Source: CAIXYX01 sp043806415
Lineage (GTDB): Archaea > Micrarchaeota > Micrarchaeia > Anstonellales > Anstonellaceae
Assembly (NCBI GenBank): GCA_043806415.1
Contig: JAZDHB010000078.1
Location: forward strand, 1 to 5,802
Direction of reading: 5' to 3'
Length of the DNA stretch: 5,802 nt
Positions 1 to 5,441 of this stretch are shown here, in pieces; the stretch's first letter is position 1, and every line of letters starts with the position of its first letter. The position numbers and the translations under genes were made by a program. The notes under the pieces were generated by a model, which saw only the letters and a program-made list of their open reading frames with translations, made no database searches and had not been told where the DNA came from.

Positions 1-254
1 GGCGTTGCTGGAGCAGAGGGCGTCGCCAAGCGCGAAGCGGTTGGCGAATTGCCGCCCACGGGCGGCAGGTTGCGCCCCCGGGTCATTGAGTCATTTCGCG
101 AATTTACCGGGAATCCCGGGAGAAAAAGGAATAGGTTTATGAATAAAAATCATGGTGCGCCACCTAAACTTTACAAAATCAGAGCGAGTGATACCCGGCA
201 CAGATAACCCGTCTTCCCATCGAGCCCATGCATCGGATTGGAGCATAGCGTCGT
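1..254. other. left flank without a convincing gene
   Basis: It lies downstream of the toxin gene. It holds a 7-bp hairpin (TGCCGCC/GGCGGCA, 50-56 and 61-67, loop CACG) and a smaller CCGGG/CCCGG hairpin (107-119). The minus strand has T-rich stretches CTTTTTC (about 122-128) and ATTTTTATTC (about 140-149), which could terminate toxin-antitoxin transcription. The plus strand is open in frame 1 from the edge to 210 but gives no recognisable protein. Confidence 0.35.
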
Positions 255-596
255 TCAGAGGCCCAAGAACTCGCGCACCCTTTTTCGCACTTCCGCCAAT
301 TTGGACGGAGATAGTTTTCCGACCTTTCGAGATACTCGAGTTGAGCCGATGGTGGAGATGAAATCGGCCACGATGTAGCTGGTTTTTTTCAGATGCTCGC
401 CAGACAGGTCGGAAGGTTCCAAAAGGACGTCGAACCTCGATTGGCGGTTGATGGAGGTGATCTTGAGGGCCGCCACATCCATCAGGCCTTCGCGCTGGGC
501 CAGGACCAGGACGGGCCGGCGCTTGACTTCGGCCGAGTCTGAGAATTGGAAGTCGGCGATGACGATGTCGCCAGCCTCAAAGGTCGAAGAATTCAT
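255..596 (-). CDS. MazF/PemK-like mRNA interferase toxin
   Basis: A 113-aa protein from the ATG at 596. The N-terminal GDIVIADFQFSD (about 9-20), KRRPVLVLAQ (25-34) and the later S/T-containing KKTSYIVADFISTIG (70-84) follow the PemK/MazF barrel pattern: Gly-Asp-Ile-Val near the start, Arg-Arg-Pro-Val-Leu-Val, and a conserved Ser/Thr before a D-x-I stretch. MazF toxins cleave RNA and are neutralised by the upstream-encoded antitoxin. I favour ATG 596 over ATG 602 because GGGGAAG (603-609) abuts the 602 codon but sits at a normal distance from 596. Length is usual for the family. The C-terminus is basic (RKRVREFLGL). Confidence 0.82.
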   Translation of the reverse strand: MNSSTFEAGDIVIADFQFSDSAEVKRRPVLVLAQREGLMDVAALKITSINRQSRFDVLLEPSDLSGEHLKKTSYIVADFISTIGSTRVSRKVGKLSPSKLAEVRKRVREFLGL

Positions 597-780
597 CGGC
601 ATCTTCCCCTTCCTCGGCCAGCCGCCGCTCGTTGTAGTAACGGATGGGATCGCTTTCCTTGTCCAAATCTTCCGCCTTCTGGACCACGGCCCGGCGGGCC
701 AACTCGGTCCAGCGGATCTCGCGATGCTTTTTCATGACGCGATGGATGGGCAGGGGGACGGAGAATGTTACATTGACCAT
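577..780 (-). CDS. antitoxin of a type II toxin-antitoxin pair (ribbon-helix-helix-like)
   Basis: A 67-aa small protein. The N-terminal strand VNVTFSVP followed by KKHREIRWTELARRAV (17-32) is typical of archaeal VapB/RelB-like antitoxins, whose N-terminus binds DNA as a dimer and whose C-terminus wraps the toxin. The C-terminal part is highly acidic (RLAEEGEDADEFFDL), consistent with binding a basic RNase. It precedes the toxin gene and overlaps it by 20 nt (or 26 nt with the earlier toxin ATG), the usual layout of co-translated pairs. It probably represses its own promoter via the inverted repeat at 789-804. The exact antitoxin family is not certain. Confidence 0.75.
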   Translation of the reverse strand: MVNVTFSVPLPIHRVMKKHREIRWTELARRAVVQKAEDLDKESDPIRYYNERRLAEEGEDADEFFDL

Positions 781-788
781 AAAATCAT

Positions 789-820
789 CTACTTAAATAA
801 GTAGAATAAGGTATTTAAGC
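789..820 (-). promoter_or_regulatory. toxin-antitoxin promoter and probable autoregulatory operator
   Basis: GCTTAAATA (minus strand, about 812-820) is a TATA-like box placed about 35 nt before the antitoxin ATG. A perfect inverted repeat CTACTTA-AA-TAAGTAG (789-804) covers the expected start site, where a DNA-binding antitoxin would block transcription. The leader is very short and has no clear Shine-Dalgarno site. The box lies directly after the lysY stop. Confidence 0.5.
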
Positions 821-824
821 ATTT

Positions 825-1922
825 TCATATCGGGTGGAAACCCGGCACCCACAGGCCCATCTTCTCGTCCAAGTTGTGCATGAGGTTGAAGCACTGGATC
901 GCGGGTCCAGCCGAGCCGCGCATGAGGTTGTCGATGGCAGACATGGCCACGATGCGCGGATGGTCGGCATCAAGCTCCCAGCCGATGTCGCAGAAATTGG
1001 TGCCGATGAGAGGCTTGGGCTCGGGGTAGCGGTAGAGCGTGCCCTTGTCCTTGACCAGGCGGACGAAAGGCGAGTTGGCGTAGAAGGAGCGGTAGGCCTT
1101 CCACACGTCGATGTCGCTGAGCGGTCGGGTGACGGGCGCGTGGATGGTGGATAAGATGCCACGCACCATTTCCACCGCATGAGGGGAAAAACCGACCGAG
1201 ACGTAGGGCGCCCGGGCGCCGGCTGGAGGGGCCCACGCTCCCGAAGCGATGGCCGCCTGCGCCAACTTGCCCAATTCCTGCTCCATTTCGGCCGTGTGCC
1301 TATGCCCAGTGGGCTTGTAGGCGCGCACCGTGCCCTGCCGCTCGGGATGATGGGTGGAGATGTCGAACGCCGCGCCGCCGGCCGAGGAGCCGATCTTGGA
1401 ATCCGCGATGATGTGCGAGGGGTCGATGAGGCCGGCTTTCACCAGAGGAGCGGCTGCGAGAATAACCGAGGAGGCCAGGCAGCCCACGCCAGACACCAGC
1501 TGCGTCTTCTTGATGGCTTCGCGGTGCAGTTCAGGCAGGCCATAGACCGCCCTTGGCAAAAGCTCGGGACAGGGGTGGGGCTGGTAGTAGTGCTCGTAGG
1601 TCTTGGGGTTATGGAGGCGGAAATCGGCCGAGAGATCGATGATTTTCACGCCAGTTTCGATGTATTGCTTCACGAACGGAGCAGACACCTTGTGCGGGAG
1701 GCAGAGGAAAAGGGTGTCCACATCGGTGTTGAGGCTCTTGGAGGAGACGAATTCGGCTTGAGTAAAGCCCCTTAGATTGGGATTGAGCTTGGTGACAGGC
1801 GTGCCGGCAAAGCGCTCGGAAGTCACTTGCGAGATTTCCATTTCTGGATGGATGAGCGCCCAGCGCATGAGCTCGCCGCCCGTGTAGCCGGACGCGCCGA
1901 CAATGGAAATTTTGTAAGACAT
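825..1922 (-). CDS. lysY: LysY, LysW-acyl-phosphate reductase (ArgC family)
   Basis: A 365-aa NADPH-dependent reductase that converts the LysW-bound acyl phosphate of aminoadipate (or glutamate) to the semialdehyde, after LysZ kinase. Features: N-terminal Rossmann motif GASGYTGGEL (9-18), DLSADFR (96-102), the active-site Cys148 in SGVGCLASS, the SKIGSSAGG loop (175-183), and KPTGHRHTAEMEQEL (203-217) with the family's catalytic His. The homologous enzyme on free N-acetylglutamate is ArgC; lysW and lysX in the same cluster favour LysY. Start ATG 1922 has AGAGG (1931-1935) 8 nt upstream. Stop TGA 825-827. It is separated from lysX by the DGR and has its own copy of the lysW promoter-like repeat. 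No lysZ, lysJ or lysK is in the window. Confidence 0.95.
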   Translation of the reverse strand: MSYKISIVGASGYTGGELMRWALIHPEMEISQVTSERFAGTPVTKLNPNLRGFTQAEFVSSKSLNTDVDTLFLCLPHKVSAPFVKQYIETGVKIIDLSADFRLHNPKTYEHYYQPHPCPELLPRAVYGLPELHREAIKKTQLVSGVGCLASSVILAAAPLVKAGLIDPSHIIADSKIGSSAGGAAFDISTHHPERQGTVRAYKPTGHRHTAEMEQELGKLAQAAIASGAWAPPAGARAPYVSVGFSPHAVEMVRGILSTIHAPVTRPLSDIDVWKAYRSFYANSPFVRLVKDKGTLYRYPEPKPLIGTNFCDIGWELDADHPRIVAMSAIDNLMRGSAGPAIQCFNLMHNLDEKMGLWVPGFHPI

Positions 1923-1976
1923 GGAAATAACCTCTTGGATAAGATGAACCGATGAGATAAAATAGATTGGGCCTGT

Positions 1977-2011
1977 TTATTATTAATACATAATGTTGCA
2001 GATATAACAAA
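1977..2011 (-). promoter_or_regulatory. lysY promoter region; left copy of the 35-bp direct repeat
   Basis: 34 of 35 bases match the block upstream of lysW (5755-5789), same orientation. On the minus strand the TATA-like core is TTATATCT here, against TTATATAT in the lysW copy. It begins on the base after the RT stop codon and lies 54 nt before the lysY ATG (68 nt in the lysW copy). The best reading is a duplicated promoter/operator that keeps lysY expressed downstream of the retroelement. A recombination-derived flanking repeat is the alternative. Confidence 0.6.
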
Positions 2012-3099
2012 TTAGTTCAATGTCATCATTCGCTCGACGCTTTGGCGAAGGGCTGTCCTGAACGAATACGCATCCGCTGTCTTCGCATAGCCTTCCCAGC
2101 CCGCGAAACTTGAGAGGACGCGCTCGCAGCTGATTTCGCCGCGCGCCAGCTTCGCCCCGAATTTCTCCAGGCGTTTCCTGATGCGCCGCTGGTTGCTCCT
2201 CTTCAGGAGCCTGAAATGGTAGAACACGCGCAAGCCCAGGAGCGTGAGGCCGGAACACAGGGAGAGGATTCTGGTCTTCTGGGAATGGAGCGAAAGCTTG
2301 AGCCTATCGGACAGAAACCGCGCGATCGCTTTCTGGTGTTCCTCAAGCTCGCCCCGGCTCCTCGACAAGAGCACGAAATCGTCCACGTAGCGCAGGTAGT
2401 ATTTTGCGCCCAATTCGTGCTTGACAAATATGTCCAGCTCGTGCAGATAGGCGTTGGCGAAGAATTGGGAGGTGAGATTCCCCAATGGCATCCCTTTGCC
2501 AGGGGTTTGCGTCCGATGGTTTTGCAGGATGGCCTGGATGAGCCAAAGCACGTCTTCGTCCGAAATACGGTTGCTGATGATGGAAAGCAGCACGCCGTGA
2601 TCCACTGACTGGAAATATGCCTTGATGTCGGCCTTGAGCGCATAGCCGACGACGTGGTTCGCGTTGGCAGATATTCCCTCTCTCTCTCTCTGGAAATCAG
2701 TTTCCCATTTCCTGAAACTTTGCGCAGGAAATAATCGAACCGCTCCATTGCGGCAAACGTGCCCTTTCCTTTCCGGTTGGCATGGGAATCGTGGATGAAA
2801 CGGCTCTCGAAAATTGGGCCGATGACATTGATGAGGGCATGGTGGATGACGCGGTCACGGAAATGGGAGGCGCTTATTTTCCTTGTCTTTGGGTCGCGGA
2901 CGGTGAAAATGGTGAGCGGCCTTGGCGTATATGTCCTTGTCATCAGTTCCCATTGCAGTCGGAATAATTCGTTTTGGAGGTTGCGCTCGAATTCGATGAC
3001 ATACGGCTTCTTTGTCTTTCCGCGTTTGGCGTTTTGGAATGCCAGAAGAAGGTTGTCGTAGCTGGAAATTTTCTCGAACAGATGGTGATAGGTCTTCAT
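2012..3099 (-). CDS. DGR reverse transcriptase, frameshifted at an (AG)7 tract
   Basis: Retroelement reverse transcriptase that would copy the TR RNA with errors at A and feed the cDNA to the VR. Frame 1 starts at ATG 3099 (MKTYHHLFEK) and carries the N-terminal RT region, including RDRVIHHAL (81-89), FIHDSHANRKGKGT (101-114) and FDYFLRKVS (121-129). At 2678-2691 an (AG)7 tract leaves it out of frame, and it then runs as nonsense to 2203. The second frame continues the protein: ANHVVGYALKADIKAYF with catalytic Asp157, the DGR-type LGNLTSQ (205-211, in place of QGxxxSP), YVDD (237-240), then the thumb region to a TAA at 2012-2014. Removing one AG unit gives a single 361-aa ORF, a normal DGR RT length. 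No other lesion is seen. The RT may be phase-variable, newly inactivated or mis-sequenced. Numbering is for the restored protein. Confidence 0.92.
2678..2691. repeat. (CT)7/(AG)7 dinucleotide microsatellite inside the RT gene
   Basis: Seven CT units on the plus strand, read as AGAGAG... encoding RERERE. With seven units the RT frame is broken; six (or nine) units restore it. Dinucleotide tracts are typical slipped-strand mispairing sites and also places where assemblies go wrong. Confidence 0.9.
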
Positions 3100-3130
3100 G
3101 GAAATGCAGATGCCCCGAAACCTATTGGAG

Positions 3131-3233
3131 TCATTTCCGAAACGACCGTTGTTGTTGTAGTTGTTGCCGAGGTTGGCGTTGAACCGGTTGTTGTCGCCGA
3201 AGTTGTTGTAGTTGCCGGGGACGGCAGAGCCAG
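3131..3233 (-). repeat. DGR template repeat (TR)
   Basis: A 103-nt non-mutated template between the target gene and the reverse transcriptase, on the same strand as both. It is crowded with AAC triplets (13 Asn codons when read in the VR frame, interspersed with invariant RF, ANLG and GRFG). AAC is the classic DGR choice because A substitution there yields many residues and never a stop. Of 31 coding-strand adenines, 20 are substituted in the VR and 2 lie in the gap. The TR should be transcribed as part of an RNA that templates the cDNA. Its 3' edge lies 31 nt before the RT start. It is open in the RT frame too, back to a GTG at 3273. Confidence 0.93.
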
Positions 3234-3399
3234 CCATAGCCCATCCATGCAAAGACTTCCACTGCGGCTTCACGGTTTGGGCTTTTGACGGCTTACTATG
3301 TGTCGCCGCTGTATTTCATACCGCCAAAAATGCGGCATCGTGGTTGGGCGTGTGGCTCCAAGGTTTCCTGGGGCAGATAAAGAAAGGGAAAAGAGGTAT
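3234..3399 (-). other. non-coding spacer between target gene and TR
   Basis: With the TR this makes the roughly 300-nt gap between target gene and RT. Just past the target stop the minus strand carries a pyrimidine-rich tract (TCTTTTCCCTTTCTTT, about 3378-3393) that could act as an archaeal T-rich terminator. No Avd-like or other ORF is convincing here. A TR-RNA promoter or processing site is expected in this stretch, but I cannot point to a clear one. Confidence 0.4.
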
Positions 3400-4260
3400 T
3401 TATTGCTTCGTGGCATACGCCAGAATGACGTCAAGCGCAGATTCGCTCACCCCAAGCTCCTTTGCTTCTTGGAGTGCCGCCTCAAACTGGGCGGGGGTCG
3501 GTGCCAAAATTTTGGCGGCCGGCGCTTGCGCGCCGGTGTTCTCTGGCATCACACCCCCGAAACGACCGCCGTCGATGACGCCGCCGCCGAGGTTGGCGCC
3601 GAACCGGCCGTAGTCGCGGAAGTCGATGTAGCCGGGGACGGCAGAGCCAGGCCGCCTAATGTAGAGGTAAAGATTCTTTCCGTCAGGACCAGAACTTGAC
3701 AATTTCCCAAGTGGAAGGTTGAATTCAGATTCGACTTGCCTCAACTGGCCGTTTTTGTACTCGCCATCCGGGGAGAAGAAAACGCGCATAATCTCCTTGA
3801 GGTGCTCAGGGGATTGGACCGTGAAGTTGATGGTGTAATCAAAACAGCCATCCTCGTTTATGGAGTAGCCTTTTTGGGCCACAAGCAGGGCGCCCGGCTT
3901 GTCAACAACAAAGCCCGCCTTGCGGGCTTGGTCAACCGTGAAGCCGCCAAAACGGCCGGTGATGCCGTTGTAGGTGCCCTCAACTACGATAATGCCATTC
4001 TCGTCCGCCAAGTCGCAGAGCGGCTTCTCTTTGGAGAAGGCCATCATGGTCCCGGAAGCGATGGGGGAGGCAGCGTAGAGGATTTTCTTGTTTTCCTGGA
4101 AGAGCTTGTCATTGGTGAAATACTCCATGATGTCTTTGAATGGTGCCAGCGTGTTGCCATATTTCTTGTTCAGCTGCGCAAGCATCAAACCGCCGTTGTC
4201 GTATCTCTCTACGACTTTCAGATTGGTTTTTCCGCCAGTGAGAATAACCGGTTGTGCCAT
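3400..4260 (-). CDS. DGR target (variable) protein
   Basis: A 286-aa protein whose codons 204-237 are the variable repeat of the DGR. The start ATG at 4260 has a strong GGAGGG 6 nt upstream. I see no signal peptide and no hydrophobic membrane segment, so as read it is cytosolic or exported by an unrecognised route. Layout: an N-terminal region of about 195 residues of unknown family; a hinge YLYIRRPGSAVPG (198-210); the Gly/Phe/Asp-rich variable stretch with GRFGANLGGG and GRFGG; then a constant 50-residue tail that is Pro/Ala-rich and ends in a helical segment (258-286). A second TGRFGGF at 101-107 echoes the GRFGG in the VR. Most known DGR targets place the VR at the end of a C-type-lectin-like domain; here it is internal and I cannot recognise that fold. 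The ligand is unknown. Confidence 0.85.
   Translation of the reverse strand: MAQPVILTGGKTNLKVVERYDNGGLMLAQLNKKYGNTLAPFKDIMEYFTNDKLFQENKKILYAASPIASGTMMAFSKEKPLCDLADENGIIVVEGTYNGITGRFGGFTVDQARKAGFVVDKPGALLVAQKGYSINEDGCFDYTINFTVQSPEHLKEIMRVFFSPDGEYKNGQLRQVESEFNLPLGKLSSSGPDGKNLYLYIRRPGSAVPGYIDFRDYGRFGANLGGGVIDGGRFGGVMPENTGAQAPAAKILAPTPAQFEAALQEAKELGVSESALDVILAYATKQ
3503..3516. repeat. 14-bp perfect palindrome beside the post-VR hairpin
   Basis: GCCAAAATTTTGGC is fully self-complementary and lies 2 nt beyond the post-VR hairpin, within codons for AKILA of the target protein. It could extend the cruciform region or be a coincidence of codon choice. Confidence 0.55.
3519..3536 (-). repeat. post-VR hairpin/cruciform with GNRA loop
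   Basis: On the coding strand CCGGCGC-GCAA-GCGCCGG forms a perfect 7-bp GC stem with a 4-nt GCAA loop, starting 14 nt past the 3' edge of the VR. Short GC-rich hairpins with tetraloops just downstream of VR are an established cis element for target recognition in phage DGRs (Bordetella phage system). Size, position and loop all fit. No counterpart is present after the TR, as expected if it marks the recipient copy. Confidence 0.75.
3551..3650 (-). repeat. DGR variable repeat (VR)
   Basis: A 100-nt segment inside the target gene, homologous to the TR at 3131-3233 (plus-strand offset 420 nt up to 3630, then 417 after a 3-nt gap). There are 22 substitutions. Twenty fall where the minus-strand template has A: 15 A-to-G and 5 A-to-T. 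Two are elsewhere: T-to-G at 3579 and G-to-C at 3618. One AAC codon of the TR is absent. The last 20 nt at the upstream end (3631-3650) and the 12 nt at 3557-3568 are identical, and both runs lack A on the coding strand, as expected. Asn codons of the TR have become Gly, Ile, Asp or Tyr in the VR. Confidence 0.95.
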
Positions 4261-4293
4261 GAGTATCCCTCCATCAGATGTGTTTTATTATGG

Positions 4294-4497
4294 TTAGATA
4301 TGCTTAAATAGGTTTGTGTGGACCTCGGATGCGTCCAAAAACACGCTTACGCCAAAAGATTCTATCGCATCTGCCACCTCTTTCCTCACCTGCGCAAAGG
4401 GTGGAAGCTCGCCTGCAACAAGCGAGCCCAAATCCTTTTCCCAGCTTTCCTTTTTCTCGTCAAGCTTCGAGGAGAGCGGCGCGCATTGATTCGCCAA
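4294..4497 (-). CDS. small hypothetical protein upstream of the DGR variable-protein gene
   Basis: An open frame of 67 codons with a TTG start (4497) and no visible Shine-Dalgarno site, so its coding status is uncertain. The product would be small and largely helical and charged at the N-terminal side (KLDEKKESWEKD), followed by FAQVRKEVADAIESFGVSVF. I do not recognise it. An ATG at 4501 in a neighbouring frame opens 13 codons that stop at 4460; dropping one T there (GCTTGAC to GCTGAC) would join that start to this frame as a 68-aa protein. The gene may therefore be slightly damaged or mis-sequenced. It is too short for the DGR accessory protein Avd (about 110-130 aa). It ends 33 nt before the variable-protein gene and overlaps that gene's probable promoter. 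Confidence 0.35.
   Translation of the reverse strand: MANQCAPLSSKLDEKKESWEKDLGSLVAGELPPFAQVRKEVADAIESFGVSVFLDASEVHTNLFKHI
4302..4312 (-). promoter_or_regulatory. TATA-like box of the variable-protein gene
   Basis: On the minus strand CCTATTTAAGC lies about 45 nt upstream of the variable-protein ATG. Initiation about 25 nt downstream would give a leader of roughly 20 nt containing the strong Shine-Dalgarno GGAGGG (4267-4272), 6 nt from the ATG. This suggests the DGR target gene is transcribed separately from lysW-lysX. It is inferred by motif only. Confidence 0.4.
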
Positions 4498-4535
4498 TCA
4501 TATCATTTGTGATAAGATTGGTAGAATAAGAGTTG

Positions 4536-4547
4536 TGGGGTTCCCCA
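4536..4547 (-). terminator. weak hairpin after lysX
   Basis: TGGGG/CCCCA (4536-4540 and 4543-4547, two-base gap) lies 11 nt past the lysX stop. On the minus strand it is followed by CAACTCTTATTC, a short T-containing stretch. It could end lysW-lysX transcription before the retroelement, but the T tract is poor and the call is tentative. Confidence 0.25.
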
Positions 4548-4557
4548 GCCTTGCCGC

Positions 4558-5406
4558 TTACCTCTTGGCTCTCGAAACAAAATACTCGATCATCTTTCCC
4601 GGGATGTCCACGCCGGTCGGCGCAATCGAATTTCGGAACTCGGTGGTGTGATTCACTTCGTGCACCACGAGGCCGTTGCCGGATTCCATCAGGTCCACGC
4701 CATAGATGCCCTCGCCGAACACGTTGGCCGCGCGCACGGCCAGCTCGCCGAGTTCGGGAGTGACCAGGCAATTGGTGGCCGTGCCGCCCCGTCCGGTGTT
4801 GGTGATCCAGCCCGACTTCTCGGTGGCATTGCGATAGATGGCCGCGATGCACTGGTGGCCCACCACGAACGCGCGGATGTCGCGCCCGGGCTTGTCCACG
4901 TGCTCCTGCAAATAATACACTTTCTGGAACGCGTGGCCCATCTCCTCGCGGTTCTCCAGCTCGGCTTCGAGCGCCTCGCGGTCGTTGATCTTGTGCACCA
5001 TGCGCGCCCAGGAGCCGAACACGGGCTTCATCACCAGGGGAAAGCCGAGCTTGGCGGCCGAGCTGGTGGCTGTCTGCGGCGCGAAGGCGCCGAAGGTGCG
5101 AGGGGTCGGAATTTTTGCTTTGGCCAGCAGCGTCGAGGCCAAAAACTTGTCGCCGCACAAATGATGGGCCTTGTAGGGATTGACAACGAGAGCGCCCGCC
5201 TGCTCGAACCAGAACGAGGTGTAGAGCGTGCGCGCATAGGAGGAGGAGCGCTGTAGGATGGCGTCGAAGTCAATCGCGGGAGTCGTGATTTCCAGCGAGA
5301 GCTCGCTGTCCGGGAGGCGCTCAAGCTCCAGGCCCCGCTCCTTGGCGGCTTCCAGGAGCAGCTTGTTCTCGGGATTGAGGATGGTGTAGAGGATGGCGGC
5401 ACGCAT
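4558..5406 (-). CDS. lysX: LysX, ATP-grasp ligase joining alpha-aminoadipate/glutamate to LysW
   Basis: A 282-aa ATP-grasp ligase, matching the usual LysX length. It activates the C-terminal Glu of LysW with ATP and condenses it with the amino group of alpha-aminoadipate (lysine route) or glutamate (arginine route, ArgX). Visible family features are the substrate/ATP-grasp core FPLVMKP (122-128), GRDIRAFVVG (174-183), the LysX-typical YRN...SGWITNTGRGG stretch (191-208), the metal/ATP-binding GVDLME (236-241) and VHEVNHTTEFRNS (248-260), and the closing PTGVDIPGKMIEY (263-275). The start is ATG 5406, with AGG (5415-5417) 8 nt upstream; a TTG two codons earlier is less likely. It follows lysW on the same strand, as in LysW clusters generally. 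I cannot decide from the sequence between LysX, ArgX and a dual-specificity enzyme. Confidence 0.95.
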   Translation of the reverse strand: MRAAILYTILNPENKLLLEAAKERGLELERLPDSELSLEITTPAIDFDAILQRSSSYARTLYTSFWFEQAGALVVNPYKAHHLCGDKFLASTLLAKAKIPTPRTFGAFAPQTATSSAAKLGFPLVMKPVFGSWARMVHKINDREALEAELENREEMGHAFQKVYYLQEHVDKPGRDIRAFVVGHQCIAAIYRNATEKSGWITNTGRGGTATNCLVTPELGELAVRAANVFGEGIYGVDLMESGNGLVVHEVNHTTEFRNSIAPTGVDIPGKMIEYFVSRAKR

Positions 5407-5422
5407 AGACAAAACCTACATT

Positions 5423-5440
5423 CTGGCGCGCGAGCGCCAG
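5423..5440. repeat. 7-bp stem, 4-nt loop inverted repeat upstream of lysX
   Basis: CTGGCGC-GCGA-GCGCCAG on the plus strand forms a perfect 7-bp stem with a GNRA-type loop. It ends 5 nt upstream of the AGG (5415-5417) that probably serves as the lysX ribosome-binding site. On the plus strand it is followed by a T-rich tract; on the transcribed minus strand it is not, so it is a poor lysX-side terminator. It closely resembles the hairpin downstream of the variable repeat (3519-3536). Confidence 0.5.
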
Positions 5441-5441
5441 C

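Larger units (their letters stand above)
2012..4260 (-). mobile_element. diversity-generating retroelement (DGR) cassette
   Basis: Order on the minus strand: variable-protein gene containing VR (3650-3551), post-VR hairpin (3536-3519), template repeat TR (3233-3131), reverse transcriptase (3099-2012). This is the canonical DGR layout. TR and VR are 100-nt repeats differing almost only at template adenines, and the reverse transcriptase has the DGR-type LGNLTSQ and YVDD motifs. No accessory avd-like gene is seen between target gene and RT. The cassette interrupts the lysX-lysY order, and a 35-bp repeat begins on the base following the RT stop codon. DGRs do not encode an integrase, so how it arrived is not shown by the sequence. 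Confidence 0.93.

Noticed and set aside
1..86. Minus-strand ATG at 86 open to the edge (MTRGRNLPPVGG...)
   Set aside because: Only about 28 codons, Pro/Thr/Ala-rich, no ribosome-binding site; cannot be told from noise.
1..210. Plus-strand frame open from the window edge as the end of a gene
   Set aside because: About 69 codons with no recognisable motif, crossing two hairpins and T-rich stretches, and running head-on toward the toxin gene. Too weak to call.
1179..1775. Long plus-strand open frame opposite lysY
   Set aside because: Antisense shadow of lysY in GC-rich DNA; low-complexity composition and no recognisable motifs.
2012..3099. Group II intron or retron reverse transcriptase
   Set aside because: No maturase domain or intron structure is visible, and no retron msr/msd inverted repeats are seen. 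The LGNLTSQ motif and the TR/VR pair point to a DGR.
3131..3233. GTT/AAC-rich repeat as a simple microsatellite or CRISPR-like repeat
   Set aside because: The triplets are interrupted by fixed codons and the segment aligns over 100 nt with the target gene; no spacer-repeat periodicity.
2203..3273. A 356-codon frame starting at GTG 3273 as the RT gene
   Set aside because: Its first 58 codons are TR and spacer and it loses RT similarity after the AG tract. The real RT starts at ATG 3099 and continues in the other frame.
3736..4311. Plus-strand open frame opposite the DGR target gene
   Set aside because: Antisense shadow; the minus-strand gene has a strong Shine-Dalgarno site and contains the VR in its frame.
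4648..5256. Long plus-strand open frame opposite lysX
   Set aside because: Shadow of lysX, which has the full set of family motifs on the minus strand.
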